Source: a virus. Taken from it: 39,292 nt of DNA. How positions within the stretch are numbered: the stretch's first letter is position 1; every line of letters starts with the position of its first letter. The translations under genes were made by a program, and so were the position numbers. The notes beneath the pieces were generated by a model. That model saw only the letters and a list, made by a program, of their open reading frames with translations. It had not been told where the DNA came from and did no database searches. The stretch spans positions 1 through 39,292 of the IMG/VR virus record IMGVR_UViG_3300046010_004820; one strand, written 5' to 3'. Below, piece after piece: positions 17,009 to 25,687 of the stretch.

Positions 17009-17376
17009 TGCAGTTCAACACCAGCATCAATCCGCAGGCGCGGGGATATGACGCATCGGCTGGGATGCGGCGCCTTGAGGCCGAGCCTCCGCGGTTTTAC
17101 GGCGATCCTTCGTTGCAACAGCACTTCTCGGACGTGTACCGCCAAGAAGGAAAGAAGCAAGCCATGGACCTGAGCCGGATGAACTCCCAGGCTCAGGCCG
17201 GATACACGCAGAAGGCCCAAGACGCTCAGAACGAATCCGTTCTCGCCGGCCTCGGGCTCTTGGGCAGGCAGCGTGACAACGCCCAGCAGCGGCAGCAGTC
17301 GCAGCAGCAGATGGCCTACGGGTGGCTCAATGACATATACGGTGGCGTGTCGTCGCTCTTGGGGGGGCTGCTCTGA
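17008..17376 (+). CDS. Small putative ejection protein A
   Basis: 122 residues from the ATG at 17008 that overlaps the upstream TGA. Gln-rich and helical, ending I-Y-G-G-V-S-S-L-L-G-G-L-L. The C-terminal hydrophobic motif is echoed in the next protein (V-N-S-I-L-S-G-L-L), suggesting the two are related or use the same assembly signal. Position in the internal-virion-protein block is the basis for the call. Confidence 0.55.
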   Translation: MQFNTSINPQARGYDASAGMRRLEAEPPRFYGDPSLQQHFSDVYRQEGKKQAMDLSRMNSQAQAGYTQKAQDAQNESVLAGLGLLGRQRDNAQQRQQSQQQMAYGWLNDIYGGVSSLLGGLL

Positions 17377-17858
17377 TGGGGTTCTCCAACGTCAACCTGT
17401 ACACGCAGCCGCAGCCGCCGACGTTCGCGCAGAACCAGACTGACGCCCAGGCCAACTACTACAAGGCCGCAGCGGATCAGGCGGCGGATCCGCGGTTCAA
17501 CGCCAAGCAGTACACCCGTGGCGGCATCTCGCATGGCAAGGGCCAAGACTACCTCGGAGCCATCTCGGGCGCCATGTCCTACGCCGACAACATGGCCAAG
17601 GGCGAGCAGGCCCGCATGAGCGATGCATGGGCCAACGCCAACCGCGGCCTGGGCGATTCCGTTGGCCGCGAGCGTTACGGCATGGCACTGGCTGGGCTGC
17701 AAGAGCAGCAGGCCCAGAACGACTACATGAACCGCCTGCAAATGCAGCAGCAGTCCATGAACTTCATGGGCAACATGTTTGGCAACGTGATGGGCTCTCT
17801 CGGTGGAAGCAAGGGCGGATCGCTCAACGTGAACTCCATTCTCTCTGGATTGCTGTGA
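17376..17858 (+). CDS. Small putative ejection protein B
   Basis: 160 residues, TGATG-coupled at both ends. Begins with Pro and Gln-rich sequence, has a helical middle (R-Y-G-M-A-L-A-G-L-Q-E-Q-Q) and a Met/Gln-rich segment (N-R-L-Q-M-Q-Q-Q-S-M-N-F-M-G-N-M-F). The end, N-S-I-L-S-G-L-L, resembles the end of the upstream protein. The composition fits T7 gp14-like internal proteins that interact with membrane, but there is no diagnostic motif. Confidence 0.55.
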   Translation: MGFSNVNLYTQPQPPTFAQNQTDAQANYYKAAADQAADPRFNAKQYTRGGISHGKGQDYLGAISGAMSYADNMAKGEQARMSDAWANANRGLGDSVGRERYGMALAGLQEQQAQNDYMNRLQMQQQSMNFMGNMFGNVMGSLGGSKGGSLNVNSILSGLL

Positions 17859-18124
17859 TGCCAAAGATCGACTTCGACCTCAACGACCTGACCAACTCCG
17901 CCCTGCGGCGGATGGTTCGACAGCTTCTGTCGGCCACCGACTCCGAGGAGAAGGCCATCCTGAATCGACTCTCCAAGCCCAAGAAAAACGACTTGGCCGA
18001 CCTGGACGAGGAGATGCACGGCAAGCCCAACACGCCCGAGATTGAGGAGGGGGATGCCTTCGACCTGGAGGTGTCTGGTGACGAGGGCGACAGTGAAGCT
18101 CCCAAGAAGAAGGGCAAGAAGTAA
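17858..18124 (+). CDS. Acidic small virion-region protein
   Basis: 88 residues starting M-P-K-I-D-F-D-L-N-D-L, with a helical N-terminal half (A-L-R-R-M-V-R-Q-L-L) and an acidic disordered second half (E-I-E-E-G-D-A-F-D-L-E-V) closing with a Lys-rich tail. Overlap-coupled to both neighbours. No recognised family. It may be an assembly chaperone or minor internal protein, inferred from its place between virion genes. Confidence 0.5.
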   Translation: MPKIDFDLNDLTNSALRRMVRQLLSATDSEEKAILNRLSKPKKNDLADLDEEMHGKPNTPEIEEGDAFDLEVSGDEGDSEAPKKKGKK

Positions 18125-19053
18125 TGGGTAAGTACGACGACATCATTGCCATGGGCCGCCGGATGTACGGCAGCGTCTCCCCATCGGACGCTGCGCGTGC
18201 AAGCCGAGTGGCTGGCGATCCGGACTTCCTGCGCCGCCTGGAGGCAGAGCAGCTTCAGTGGAAGAATCAGTTCGGCTTTGAGCCCGAGCGCCTTTACCCG
18301 TCCGACGTGAACGTGCAGGTGGCTGGTCGCCGCCTGGATTCCGGCATGCCGCCCGAGCCCGATATGACTCTCGGCAGCCCGTCGTTTGATGCGCTCTACA
18401 AAGCCGCCGGTCAGTTCGACCAGCTGCGGACGGGCCGGATGGCTAACCTTCGCAACCAGAACCCCGAGCTTGTGAGGATCGCCGCCAGTCAGATCAACGA
18501 GGCCGACGATGCTGCGCGTGCTGCGCGGGCTGCGAAGCCGAATCGCGCTGCCGATGCCGCCGCGATTGCCGCTGCTGCCGGTGGTGTCGGCCTGATGGTG
18601 GCCCCGACCTCCATGGCTCCCGGGTCACGCAAGGCTTCTGCGGAGCCCATGGGCGAGCCGGCCGATCTGGTGGAATCCGGCAACCCGGCCGACCTGCGCG
18701 ACGAGCCCGTGTCCACGGCATCCGTTCCCAACAAGCCCGACCCGGCGTACGAAGCCCGCCAGATCCTCCAGAAGCTCAATGCCATGCGGCGAGCGGCTGG
18801 CGGAGAGGTTCCCGAGGCGCAGGCAATGATGGCCGAGGCCAATCGTCTTTTGGCTATGGCGGATGAGACTCGCAATGCCCCCGGGTATGAGCCCGAGATG
18901 CCGACCGACTACCACGGGCAGGCCACGCTCCTGATCCAGAAGCTGAACCAGATGCGCCGGCAGGCCGGTGGCGAGGTTCCGCAGGCCGCGCAGATCATGG
19001 CCGAAGTTCGGCGTCTTCAGGCAATGGGCGACAACCAGAGGTGGAGTAACTGA
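18124..19053 (+). CDS. Putative internal virion protein with duplicated helical unit
   Basis: 309 residues. A helical N-terminal domain, an Ala-rich segment around 125-155 that could be weakly hydrophobic (A-A-I-A-A-A-A-G-G-V-G-L), and a C-terminal pair of near-identical units beginning at about residues 210 and 266. Each unit has Q-K-L-N-x-M-R-R-x-A-G-G-E-V-P, then A-x-x-M-A-E-x-x-R-L, then A-M. The repeat is an internal duplication within the gene. It belongs to the coupled ejection-protein block. Confidence 0.55.
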   Translation: MGKYDDIIAMGRRMYGSVSPSDAARASRVAGDPDFLRRLEAEQLQWKNQFGFEPERLYPSDVNVQVAGRRLDSGMPPEPDMTLGSPSFDALYKAAGQFDQLRTGRMANLRNQNPELVRIAASQINEADDAARAARAAKPNRAADAAAIAAAAGGVGLMVAPTSMAPGSRKASAEPMGEPADLVESGNPADLRDEPVSTASVPNKPDPAYEARQILQKLNAMRRAAGGEVPEAQAMMAEANRLLAMADETRNAPGYEPEMPTDYHGQATLLIQKLNQMRRQAGGEVPQAAQIMAEVRRLQAMGDNQRWSN

Positions 19054-20720
19054 TGGCAACGACCGACTTCTCTCACCTCACGGACGAGGAGCTTGATGGC
19101 CTGTACGCCGTTGCGAACGGCCGCCCGGCGGAGATGCCAAACGCCGCCGAGCGCCAGGCTGTCATCGCGGAGTGGAGTCGTCGGCGTGCCGGCCTGCGGC
19201 CCAAGGCTCCGGACAACGTCGAAAACGATCTGGACGCCTCGGCGTCACCGATCACGCCCGACCCAGCGGTTAAGCCGAAGGCCAAGCCGCAGGCTGCGCC
19301 GTCAGCCTATACGGTTCTGCGAGACGAAAACGCAGAGGATCCGCAAGAGCGACTGAACGACATCGTCAACCAGCCCGGCCTCCGCCCCGGCGAGACGCTT
19401 GAGCAGTACGGCCAGCGTTATCGGGCCGCATTGGCCGAGAATCGCAGGGCCGCCATGGCACAGGCCCGGCCGTACCGCGAAGGGAATGTCAGCCCCGACG
19501 CCGATCAGGCGGAATACGACTCCGCGACCGGGCTTACCCTTCCTCCTGAAGAAATGGAGTGGGCATCAGATCGGGCCGCAGAATACCAGCGTGGCATTCA
19601 GCGTGACTATGCAGCAACGCAAGCTGCCGAGGACGCCAGAGAAGACCAGTTCCGTAGGGCCCGGCGTGGCCTGCCAGTGTCTCCGGTCCCTGCGCCTAGA
19701 AATTACACCGGAGCGCCAATCGACACACCGGATCCTTTTGACACTGACGAGGAAGCTCAGGCTTACTCGCAACGCTATCGCACGGATGAGGTGCTGCCGG
19801 TCGGCGTGCAGGCACGCATGGGAGTCTCCGACCCCGCTGCCGGCGGGGTGCCGCAGCGCGGAGAGTTCACCGCCTCGCAACAAGACGTTGACATGCGGCG
19901 GCGTGGATTCGTTCCCGTATACACTCCGGACGGTGTGGCGTATCAGCTGGAGGGGGTGCAAACCGGAACTCAGGGCATGCCTGGACTGCGAGGAATGCGG
20001 CCAGGATTAACGGCCCCGCAAGAGTCGCTGGGAGGCAAAGGAAAGTACAGGGTTGAGACGCGGATGGGGCCAGTTGGTCCGCAGCAGGTTTTGGTTCCAA
20101 CAGACGAGTTTCGCAAGCAACAGAATGACAACAACAAGCGGCGCAGCGCCGATTTGAAACAAGCAAAAGACGGGCGTCTTGCTCACTGGCGCGCCGTCGC
20201 CATGCTGGCTGGTGGATCTCAGAACCTCAACTCTGGCAACCGTGCGTTCTACAACCAGTTGGCCATGCTGCCTGAAGCCGAACGGCAAAAGCAGCTTCAG
20301 TACGCGCTGCCGGGTGGCCGGGAGCGGGCTGCGGTGGAGGCGGCCAACCACCAGCGAGCATTTGAGATTGCGCGGCAGAGGGCGGCGGGCGAGGGTTTCC
20401 AAGGCGAAGACGGCATGCGTCAGGCGCAGTGGCAGCAGATGCAGCGTGACGCCGCGATTGCCCGGGCGGATCAGCTGATCAAGAAATATCCGAGAGGCTG
20501 GGATGGAATGTACGACTACGCGGATGTCGAAGAGGTCCGCAACGCCGTCGAACGCCAGCACCCGGGAATGGGTGACGCCGCCGTGGCGCATCTGCGAGTC
20601 AGGCCGCCGGCAGGGGCCGCTCCGCGGCCTGGGTCGGCCCGCAACGACGCTCCATTGCCGCTGCCCGAAGGTCACGGCGACCCGGGCCGGATGCCAGACG
20701 GCTCGTACCCAATGATGTAA
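19053..20720 (+). CDS. Large putative internal virion protein, 555 aa
   Basis: A 555-residue, charged, Pro/Arg/Gln-rich protein, TGATG-coupled to the previous gene. It begins with a compact helical domain (L-T-D-E-E-L-D-G-L-Y, then E-R-Q-A-V-I-A-E-W-S-R-R). The middle is largely disordered and the C-terminal third is helical and basic (R-E-R-A-A-V-E-A-A-N-H-Q-R-A-F). No lysozyme, protease or nuclease motif. By order and size it corresponds to the second of the large internal (T7 gp15-like) proteins, with no visible sequence similarity to support more. Confidence 0.55.
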   Translation: MATTDFSHLTDEELDGLYAVANGRPAEMPNAAERQAVIAEWSRRRAGLRPKAPDNVENDLDASASPITPDPAVKPKAKPQAAPSAYTVLRDENAEDPQERLNDIVNQPGLRPGETLEQYGQRYRAALAENRRAAMAQARPYREGNVSPDADQAEYDSATGLTLPPEEMEWASDRAAEYQRGIQRDYAATQAAEDAREDQFRRARRGLPVSPVPAPRNYTGAPIDTPDPFDTDEEAQAYSQRYRTDEVLPVGVQARMGVSDPAAGGVPQRGEFTASQQDVDMRRRGFVPVYTPDGVAYQLEGVQTGTQGMPGLRGMRPGLTAPQESLGGKGKYRVETRMGPVGPQQVLVPTDEFRKQQNDNNKRRSADLKQAKDGRLAHWRAVAMLAGGSQNLNSGNRAFYNQLAMLPEAERQKQLQYALPGGRERAAVEAANHQRAFEIARQRAAGEGFQGEDGMRQAQWQQMQRDAAIARADQLIKKYPRGWDGMYDYADVEEVRNAVERQHPGMGDAAVAHLRVRPPAGAAPRPGSARNDAPLPLPEGHGDPGRMPDGSYPMM

Positions 20721-23700
20721 ATGGCCCGCTCGCCTCTCTTCGATTTGTACGATCCGTACGGCATCCTCCAAGATCAAACGGATCTCGGGCTGTCGGACTT
20801 TGAGCCCATCGGCGTTGCGCCCATTAGGCGCCGCAAGCCGTCGATCACCGACCTCATGCCGGAAGAGCAGCAGAGCAGCATGCTCCGCACTCTTGCCTCT
20901 GCGGGCTCCAGTGGCTTGGCTGGGCTTGGGTGGATCTTGGACACCCCCGGTTCGATGGTTCGCGGGCTCCTCTCAGAAGGCCCGGGCAAAGCGTTGTCGG
21001 CGTTGTGGGAGACGAGCGACGACCGCGTCACCGGGCGTGAGCTTCTGCGCCAGTACGGAATGGCTGGCGACGAAGATACGTGGGGCAACTTCGCAGGCTC
21101 GCTGATTGCGGAGGCGGCCCTAGATCCATTGACCTACATGTCGTTCGGCATGAACCAACTCCTTGGCGCCCCGGCCAAGACGCTCGTCGGCAAGGCCGCA
21201 CAGAAGTCCGGCATGCTCCAGGACTTCGATCTGTACGCCCGCAACACCATGAACATGGGTCGCCGGCAGGGCATGCGCGAGGCCACGGCTCGCAAGATCC
21301 TGAGCGACATGGCGCCCGATGCGGCCGAGACTGCTCGCAAGAGATTCGCACAGAACCTCTCCTCGCTGAAGGGCCTGGAGGGCGATGCGTACAACGCAGC
21401 CCTAGACCAAGCGCTGGACGCCCCGCTAGCCAGGATGAATCGCATCGGCATTCCCGTCTATTCGGAAGGCGCCACGGACCTGTTTGGCAAGAGGGTTGGT
21501 GATTACGTTGCCAAGGTGGGCGACGATTTGGGCGAGGGCCTGATGACCAATCCCTACACGGGCCCAGCGCTCACGCGGTTGAACGCCGCCGTGGGCGATG
21601 CTGACGTGCTGGGGATGACCGACTACGACCGCCAGTGGGAGGCAAAAGAGCTTGCTTCGTTGCGACGGCAGCGACTCGCCAAGGATCGTCGCATGCTGGG
21701 CGACATCCAGATGCAGGCCGACGAGGCGCTGCGGGAAAACGGGTACTCGCTCAACAACCCCATCATCTCCGAAGCCCTGCGGGTCTACGCCGAGCGGCCC
21801 GATCTTGTGCCCGAGGAAATCCTTGGACTGTTCGATCTCCCAGAGATGCAGAGGCTGACTGGCTTCTGGGAGGGCTATCGGGACGTGGCTCCGGTTCGGG
21901 CCAAGGAGCGCGGGCTGCGTCTGGACGAGATGAACTCGCGGGCTGGCACGGGATTCTTCCCTCGCCAGCAGACAGCGTTTGATGTTCCCCAAGCGCCGCA
22001 GTGGCCCAAGGGCGTCACGCCGCCGGAGGGCGTGAAGAGGCAGTACACTCGCGGCAACAAGCGGGTGAACTTCTCTGACAACTTCGGCCGCTCTCGTCGC
22101 GAAGACTTGGACGTGATGGGCGGAAGCGACACCATCAACCGGATGTCAATGGACCGCGACCTTCCGGCCGCGCTGCGAAACGCAGACAACATCCAAGCTC
22201 GCGAGTTGCTGGATCGGTGGGCGGCCCAGAACCTCTCGGACGAGGGCGGCCTGTACGGCTGGATGGACGCGAAGGACACCAAGCTCCAAGATCAGATTGA
22301 CGACCTGACAGCCCAGAAGGATCGCTTGTTTGGAAGGGCCGGCGGATCGACCGAGGCGACCGACAAGCTCCAAGCACAGATCGACTCCCTCAAGGCGTCT
22401 GCCGATGAGCCGGGCTATCTGTACGAAGCGCCGCCTCTCCCCAAAAGCCATCCCTTGGCAGAGCAGGCTGCAAGACTTCAGGAGCAAGTGCGGGCAGCGG
22501 AGGCCGGCGGCGAGTTGCACCGGGTCGGTGAACTGCGGCGACAGCTGGATTCCGTGACAGCCCAGATCCCCGAGGTGGCTCGTCAAGAGTGGGCCGGGTC
22601 CATGTACTCAAAGCTCGCGGATTTCCTGCGAGCCATGGATCCCCAGCACGCCAGCAAGAACACCCCAATCTTTGGCCAGAACTCCTTCAATGAGATGTCC
22701 CGGTATGTGACCGGCCGCGGGCGGGTTGAAACCGACGCGGAATTCATGCTGAAGCTGCTGAAGAAGCAGGCGGAGAAGCTCAACGCAGACGGTGTAGTCG
22801 GGGGCGTCAACTACACGGCCGAAGAGGCGCTGTCGCAGCTAGGCATGAAGGGCGAAGACGCGGTGAGTGTTCTGGAGCGCACCCTCGGGCGACCGCTGTC
22901 CGAGGTATCGTTCCCCAAGAAGTTCATCGACGACTGGTCGCGAGTCGTTGACTCTGGGCGAATGCCTCCCGAGCTTTCTCCGGTTGCTGAGAAAGCCACC
23001 GACTTCCTCCGCTCATTTAAGACGCTGGCATTGGCGTCTCCCTCCCGGCTGTCGCGTGACTCATATAGCGGAGCGTTCGCTGCGGCAATGCGGGGCTCAT
23101 TCAATCCAGTGGACTGGTATGTCGGCACTCAGCTACGCAAGGGCAACTACGACCCCCTGGTGAAGCCGATGCTCGGCGGCCTGATTCCGCCCAGACTGGC
23201 TGGCCTTCCGGAGTACGAAGAACTGCTTCGCACCAATCCGGAGGAGGCGGTGCGGAAGTTCCTCCTAGATGCCGGTGGTGAGGGGCTGGGCACCAGCACG
23301 GCCAGCGACGAGATGTTGGATGGCGTGGCCAACGCCGGCATGCGGGAACTGTACCCAGGCGGGGCGCGGCCTGAGCCCGGCGATCTTCGCAGGCGGTTCT
23401 GGAATCCGGACAGGACATTGCGCGAGGCCGCGAGGGACTACAACCCGTTTGCCGTGCGGGGCGGCAACGGCAATCGCAATCCGATCCTGGAGGCATTCGA
23501 CCGTGGCGCCGAGGTCACCGACGCCGGCAATCGCTACGGCACGTACCTCAACCAGATCCGACAGGGCGCCGCGCCATCCGAGGCGGCAAGGATTGCCAAC
23601 CTGACGCAGGTGGACTACCGGCCCGAGTCGTTCACGGACTTTGAGCGCAACGTCCTGAAGCCTTGGGTTTTTCCGTTCTATTCGTACACGCGAGGCATCA

Positions 23701-24530
23701 TGCCCCTGATCGGGGATGAGCTTCTGGAGCGGCCGGCAGGGCTCATGGGCCAGAGCGTTCGCGCCATCACCCGTGGTTCGGCGCCCACCGAAGACAACTT
23801 CACCCCCGAATACCTGCGGCAAAGCGCGGCCATTCCATTGCCGGCCGGCATGCTGTTTGGCCTAGACGAAAACTCGCCGCTGCGAAGATACCTCACCAAC
23901 ATCGATCTGCCCTTTGAGTCCGCGATCAACCTGATCACCCCGGGCGTGGGCAACAACCCCTTGGAGGTTGTTGGCAACACGCTGTCCAAGACGGCTCTCA
24001 ACGTCCTCGGGCAGACAAGCCCGCTGATCAAGGGACCTCTGGAGCAGGTGACCAATCGGCAGTTCTATAGCGGCCGGCAACTCAGCGACCTGTACTCCAT
24101 GCTGGAGCAGACTCTGGGTGCGCCGGGCAGGCCGCTTGAGCAGCTGCTGGTAAACCTCCCAGGCGGAAGTCGAATCCTCGGGACGGCGCGCCAACTGGCG
24201 GATGACCGCTTAGATCCATCCGAGAAGTGGAGCAAGCTCGCCGTCAACACGCTGACGGGTCTGAAGTTCCAGGACGTGGACCAAGAGCGGACCAAGAGGC
24301 TGGCGGCGAGAGACATGCTGAACCAGCTGCTCTCCACCACCCCGGGCGTGAGAACCTACGAAAACGTCACCGTCCCCGAGGATGTCCTGCGGGCCATGCC
24401 GAAGGAGCAGCAGGACATGTACTTGCTGTACAAGATCATCCAGGCCGAGGCGGCGAAGCGGGCCCGGGACAAGAAGCGGGCCGAAACAGCACTGGATCCA
24501 CTCCAAGTGCTAGGGGTTCTGGACCGCTAG
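20721..24530 (+). CDS. Giant internal virion (ejection) protein, 1269 aa
   Basis: 1269 residues, the largest protein here and last of the virion block, starting directly after the upstream stop. N-terminal region with A-G-L-G-W-I-L-D-T-P-G-S and A-A-L-D-P-L-T-Y-M-S-F, typical of large phage internal or polyvalent proteins. Two coiled coils at about 522-561 and 582-616. A conserved-looking L-K-P-W-V-F-P-F-Y-S-Y-T-R-G at about 979-992. The C-terminus is helical and Lys/Arg-rich. It corresponds in position and length to T7 gp16-like DNA-ejection proteins; I see no transglycosylase motif. Its end overlaps the convergent integrase by 21 bases. Confidence 0.65.
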   Translation: MARSPLFDLYDPYGILQDQTDLGLSDFEPIGVAPIRRRKPSITDLMPEEQQSSMLRTLASAGSSGLAGLGWILDTPGSMVRGLLSEGPGKALSALWETSDDRVTGRELLRQYGMAGDEDTWGNFAGSLIAEAALDPLTYMSFGMNQLLGAPAKTLVGKAAQKSGMLQDFDLYARNTMNMGRRQGMREATARKILSDMAPDAAETARKRFAQNLSSLKGLEGDAYNAALDQALDAPLARMNRIGIPVYSEGATDLFGKRVGDYVAKVGDDLGEGLMTNPYTGPALTRLNAAVGDADVLGMTDYDRQWEAKELASLRRQRLAKDRRMLGDIQMQADEALRENGYSLNNPIISEALRVYAERPDLVPEEILGLFDLPEMQRLTGFWEGYRDVAPVRAKERGLRLDEMNSRAGTGFFPRQQTAFDVPQAPQWPKGVTPPEGVKRQYTRGNKRVNFSDNFGRSRREDLDVMGGSDTINRMSMDRDLPAALRNADNIQARELLDRWAAQNLSDEGGLYGWMDAKDTKLQDQIDDLTAQKDRLFGRAGGSTEATDKLQAQIDSLKASADEPGYLYEAPPLPKSHPLAEQAARLQEQVRAAEAGGELHRVGELRRQLDSVTAQIPEVARQEWAGSMYSKLADFLRAMDPQHASKNTPIFGQNSFNEMSRYVTGRGRVETDAEFMLKLLKKQAEKLNADGVVGGVNYTAEEALSQLGMKGEDAVSVLERTLGRPLSEVSFPKKFIDDWSRVVDSGRMPPELSPVAEKATDFLRSFKTLALASPSRLSRDSYSGAFAAAMRGSFNPVDWYVGTQLRKGNYDPLVKPMLGGLIPPRLAGLPEYEELLRTNPEEAVRKFLLDAGGEGLGTSTASDEMLDGVANAGMRELYPGGARPEPGDLRRRFWNPDRTLREAARDYNPFAVRGGNGNRNPILEAFDRGAEVTDAGNRYGTYLNQIRQGAAPSEAARIANLTQVDYRPESFTDFERNVLKPWVFPFYSYTRGIMPLIGDELLERPAGLMGQSVRAITRGSAPTEDNFTPEYLRQSAAIPLPAGMLFGLDENSPLRRYLTNIDLPFESAINLITPGVGNNPLEVVGNTLSKTALNVLGQTSPLIKGPLEQVTNRQFYSGRQLSDLYSMLEQTLGAPGRPLEQLLVNLPGGSRILGTARQLADDRLDPSEKWSKLAVNTLTGLKFQDVDQERTKRLAARDMLNQLLSTTPGVRTYENVTVPEDVLRAMPKEQQDMYLLYKIIQAEAAKRARDKKRAETALDPLQVLGVLDR

Positions 24531-25343
24531 CTCTATCGGCGGCACCAGCTGCTCTTGCTGGGTTTCCTCCGCGTACAGCAGCCTGTCGATGTACCGGGAC
24601 TTCATCTTGGGATCCTTATGTCCCAAGTGTCTGGTCGCGTCTTTCCCGTTGATTTCGGCATAAGTTGCCCCTGACCTACGCAGGTACTTGGTGGATCCGG
24701 ATGCCTCGGCCAGTTTGACCAAGAGGCGCATGGCCGCTATCATCCGGCTCCTTCCGATCAAGTCCCCGAAGATGCGGGGCCCCTTGCGGGGGAGCAGAGC
24801 GATGGCACGCATCGCATTGTCGTCCAGGTAGACGACGTGCGGATGGCTGGTTTTCGCCTGCGGGATGAGGATTCTCTGGCCACGGATGGCATCATGTCGA
24901 ATCGCCAGCAAATCGTTGAGACGAAGGCCGGTGCTGTAGGCGGCCAGAATCCACGCCGGCAACAGAACATTCAGCGGGCAGTGGCGCGTACGCCCCGGCA
25001 TCTGCGCTGCCATCGCAAGCAGGCCCCGGATCTGCTCATGGCTCCACGCAATGGGGTTGGGCTCTGGGACTTTGACGCGGCGGAGGGGGCGCACTATACT
25101 GGCGTCCACCAGCCGCTCGGAGGCGGCGAACTTCAGCAGGGAACGGAGCATCCTGCGATGGTTATCTACGGTCGATGGGGCCAGCGTTTTCAGGGCCTCC
25201 GTCAGGTACTGGTCGATCTTGTCGGGCGTAAGCTCCTCGGGCGTCCATGGCAACCTGCGACACAGGACGACCAGCTGCTCAAGGTAGCCGGGCGATCCGC
25301 CGACTCTATTGCAGTACGCAGAAGCGAATTCAACGAGCGTCAT
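24510..25343 (-). CDS. int: Tyrosine recombinase / phage integrase
   Basis: 277 residues from the ATG at 25343, which has AGAGGTG upstream; a GTG at 25352 would add three residues. An N-terminal SAM-like DNA-binding domain (residues about 1-95) is followed by the catalytic domain with R141 (T-G-L-R-L-N-D), K164 (Q-A-K-T-S-H), K219-Y-L-R222 where many relatives have H-x-x-R, H242 (H-L-G-H-K-D) and nucleophile Y251 (S-R-Y-I-D). It joins phage attP to a host attB site. It lacks the extra helix region of integron integrases. It is the only clear minus-strand gene, beside the candidate attP. Confidence 0.92.
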   Translation of the reverse strand: MTLVEFASAYCNRVGGSPGYLEQLVVLCRRLPWTPEELTPDKIDQYLTEALKTLAPSTVDNHRRMLRSLLKFAASERLVDASIVRPLRRVKVPEPNPIAWSHEQIRGLLAMAAQMPGRTRHCPLNVLLPAWILAAYSTGLRLNDLLAIRHDAIRGQRILIPQAKTSHPHVVYLDDNAMRAIALLPRKGPRIFGDLIGRSRMIAAMRLLVKLAEASGSTKYLRRSGATYAEINGKDATRHLGHKDPKMKSRYIDRLLYAEETQQEQLVPPIELAVQNP

Positions 25344-25391
25344 GGTGCGCACCTCTGGTCAGGGGGAATACCCTCCAGAGACGAAGCGCAC

Positions 25392-25427
25392 GGTTGGTCA
25401 GCGACGAAAAATCGCTACAATCCAACC
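25392..25427. repeat. Nested inverted repeat between int and the candidate attP
   Basis: GGTTGG (25392-25397) pairs with CCAACC (25422-25427). Inside it AGCGA (25400-25404) pairs with TCGCT (25412-25416) around an A-rich loop. It covers both boxes of the predicted promoter, so it could be an operator, an integrase arm or core site, or both. Confidence 0.5.
25394..25421 (+). promoter_or_regulatory. Promoter reading into the tRNA-like attP
   Basis: -35 TTGGTC (25394-25399), 16-base spacer, -10 TACAAT (25416-25421). The predicted start is about 25428-25431, exactly where the tRNA-like sequence begins. It would also be the only visible rightward promoter for the recombination genes. Confidence 0.5.
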
Positions 25428-25430
25428 AGA

Positions 25431-25458
25431 GCACCCCTAGCTCAATTGGATAGGAGCG
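25431..25458 (+). other. tRNA 5'-half, candidate attP core
   Basis: The sequence reads like the start of a tRNA gene: acceptor 5' strand GCACCCC, TA at positions 8-9, D-stem GCTC, D-loop AATTGGATAG with the invariant GG, and closing GAGC. After that, tRNA-like character is lost: no anticodon arm pairs, and no GGGGTGC acceptor partner follows. A partial tRNA next to an integrase gene is the classic sign of an attachment site. It resembles tRNA-Arg in general layout, but the isotype cannot be fixed from the 5' half. Confidence 0.55.
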
Positions 25459-25637
25459 CCCTCTTTGCCCTCGTCACCTGGGCTCTGGCCCGTGACTGGT
25501 GGATTTTACGGGCCCTCTGGCTCGCGGCCCTGACGGCCGCCATCTGGCTCAACACGCTGGGGCTGGTCTGCACCCTTCTGGTGCTTGGACAGCTGGCAGA
25601 AGCGCTCACGGAGTTGTCTCGGGCAAGGAGGCCCTAA
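25446..25637 (+). CDS. Possible small membrane protein overlapping attP
   Basis: A 63-codon frame from TTG at 25446, which lies inside the tRNA-like sequence. It encodes a strongly hydrophobic, Trp/Leu/Ala-rich product (W-W-I-L-R-A-L-W-L-A, then L-N-T-L-G-L-V-C-T-L-L-V-L) with two likely membrane segments and a basic C-terminus. Its TAA overlaps an ATG at 25637 in TAATG fashion. No ribosome site and no ATG or GTG are present. Either a real moron-like membrane gene or a by-product of GC-rich sequence. Confidence 0.3.
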   Translation: MDRSALFALVTWALARDWWILRALWLAALTAAIWLNTLGLVCTLLVLGQLAEALTELSRARRP

Positions 25638-25649
25638 TGGATTGTTCCT

Positions 25650-25671
25650 GCCCCACGGACGGGGCTTTTCT
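25650..25671 (+). terminator. Short hairpin with T-run before the exonuclease gene
   Basis: GCCCC (25650-25654) pairs with GGGGC (25661-25665) over the loop ACGGAC, followed by TTTTCTT. It resembles a small intrinsic terminator or attenuator, ending a few bases before the GGAGG site of the 25688 gene. The short 5-bp stem makes it weak. Confidence 0.45.
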
Positions 25672-25687
25672 TAACGGAGGTGTACGC

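Noticed and set aside
20721-24530. Peptidoglycan-cutting domain in the giant internal protein
   Set aside because: I looked for lysozyme, transglycosylase and NlpC-type motifs and saw none.
24510-25343. Integron integrase serving the cassette array
   Set aside because: The catalytic domain lacks the extra IntI-specific region, the gene is 5.5 kb away, and it sits at a tRNA-type attachment site as a phage integrase should.
25431-25510. Complete tRNA gene
   Set aside because: Only the acceptor 5' strand and D-arm are present; no anticodon arm, T-arm or matching acceptor 3' strand follows.
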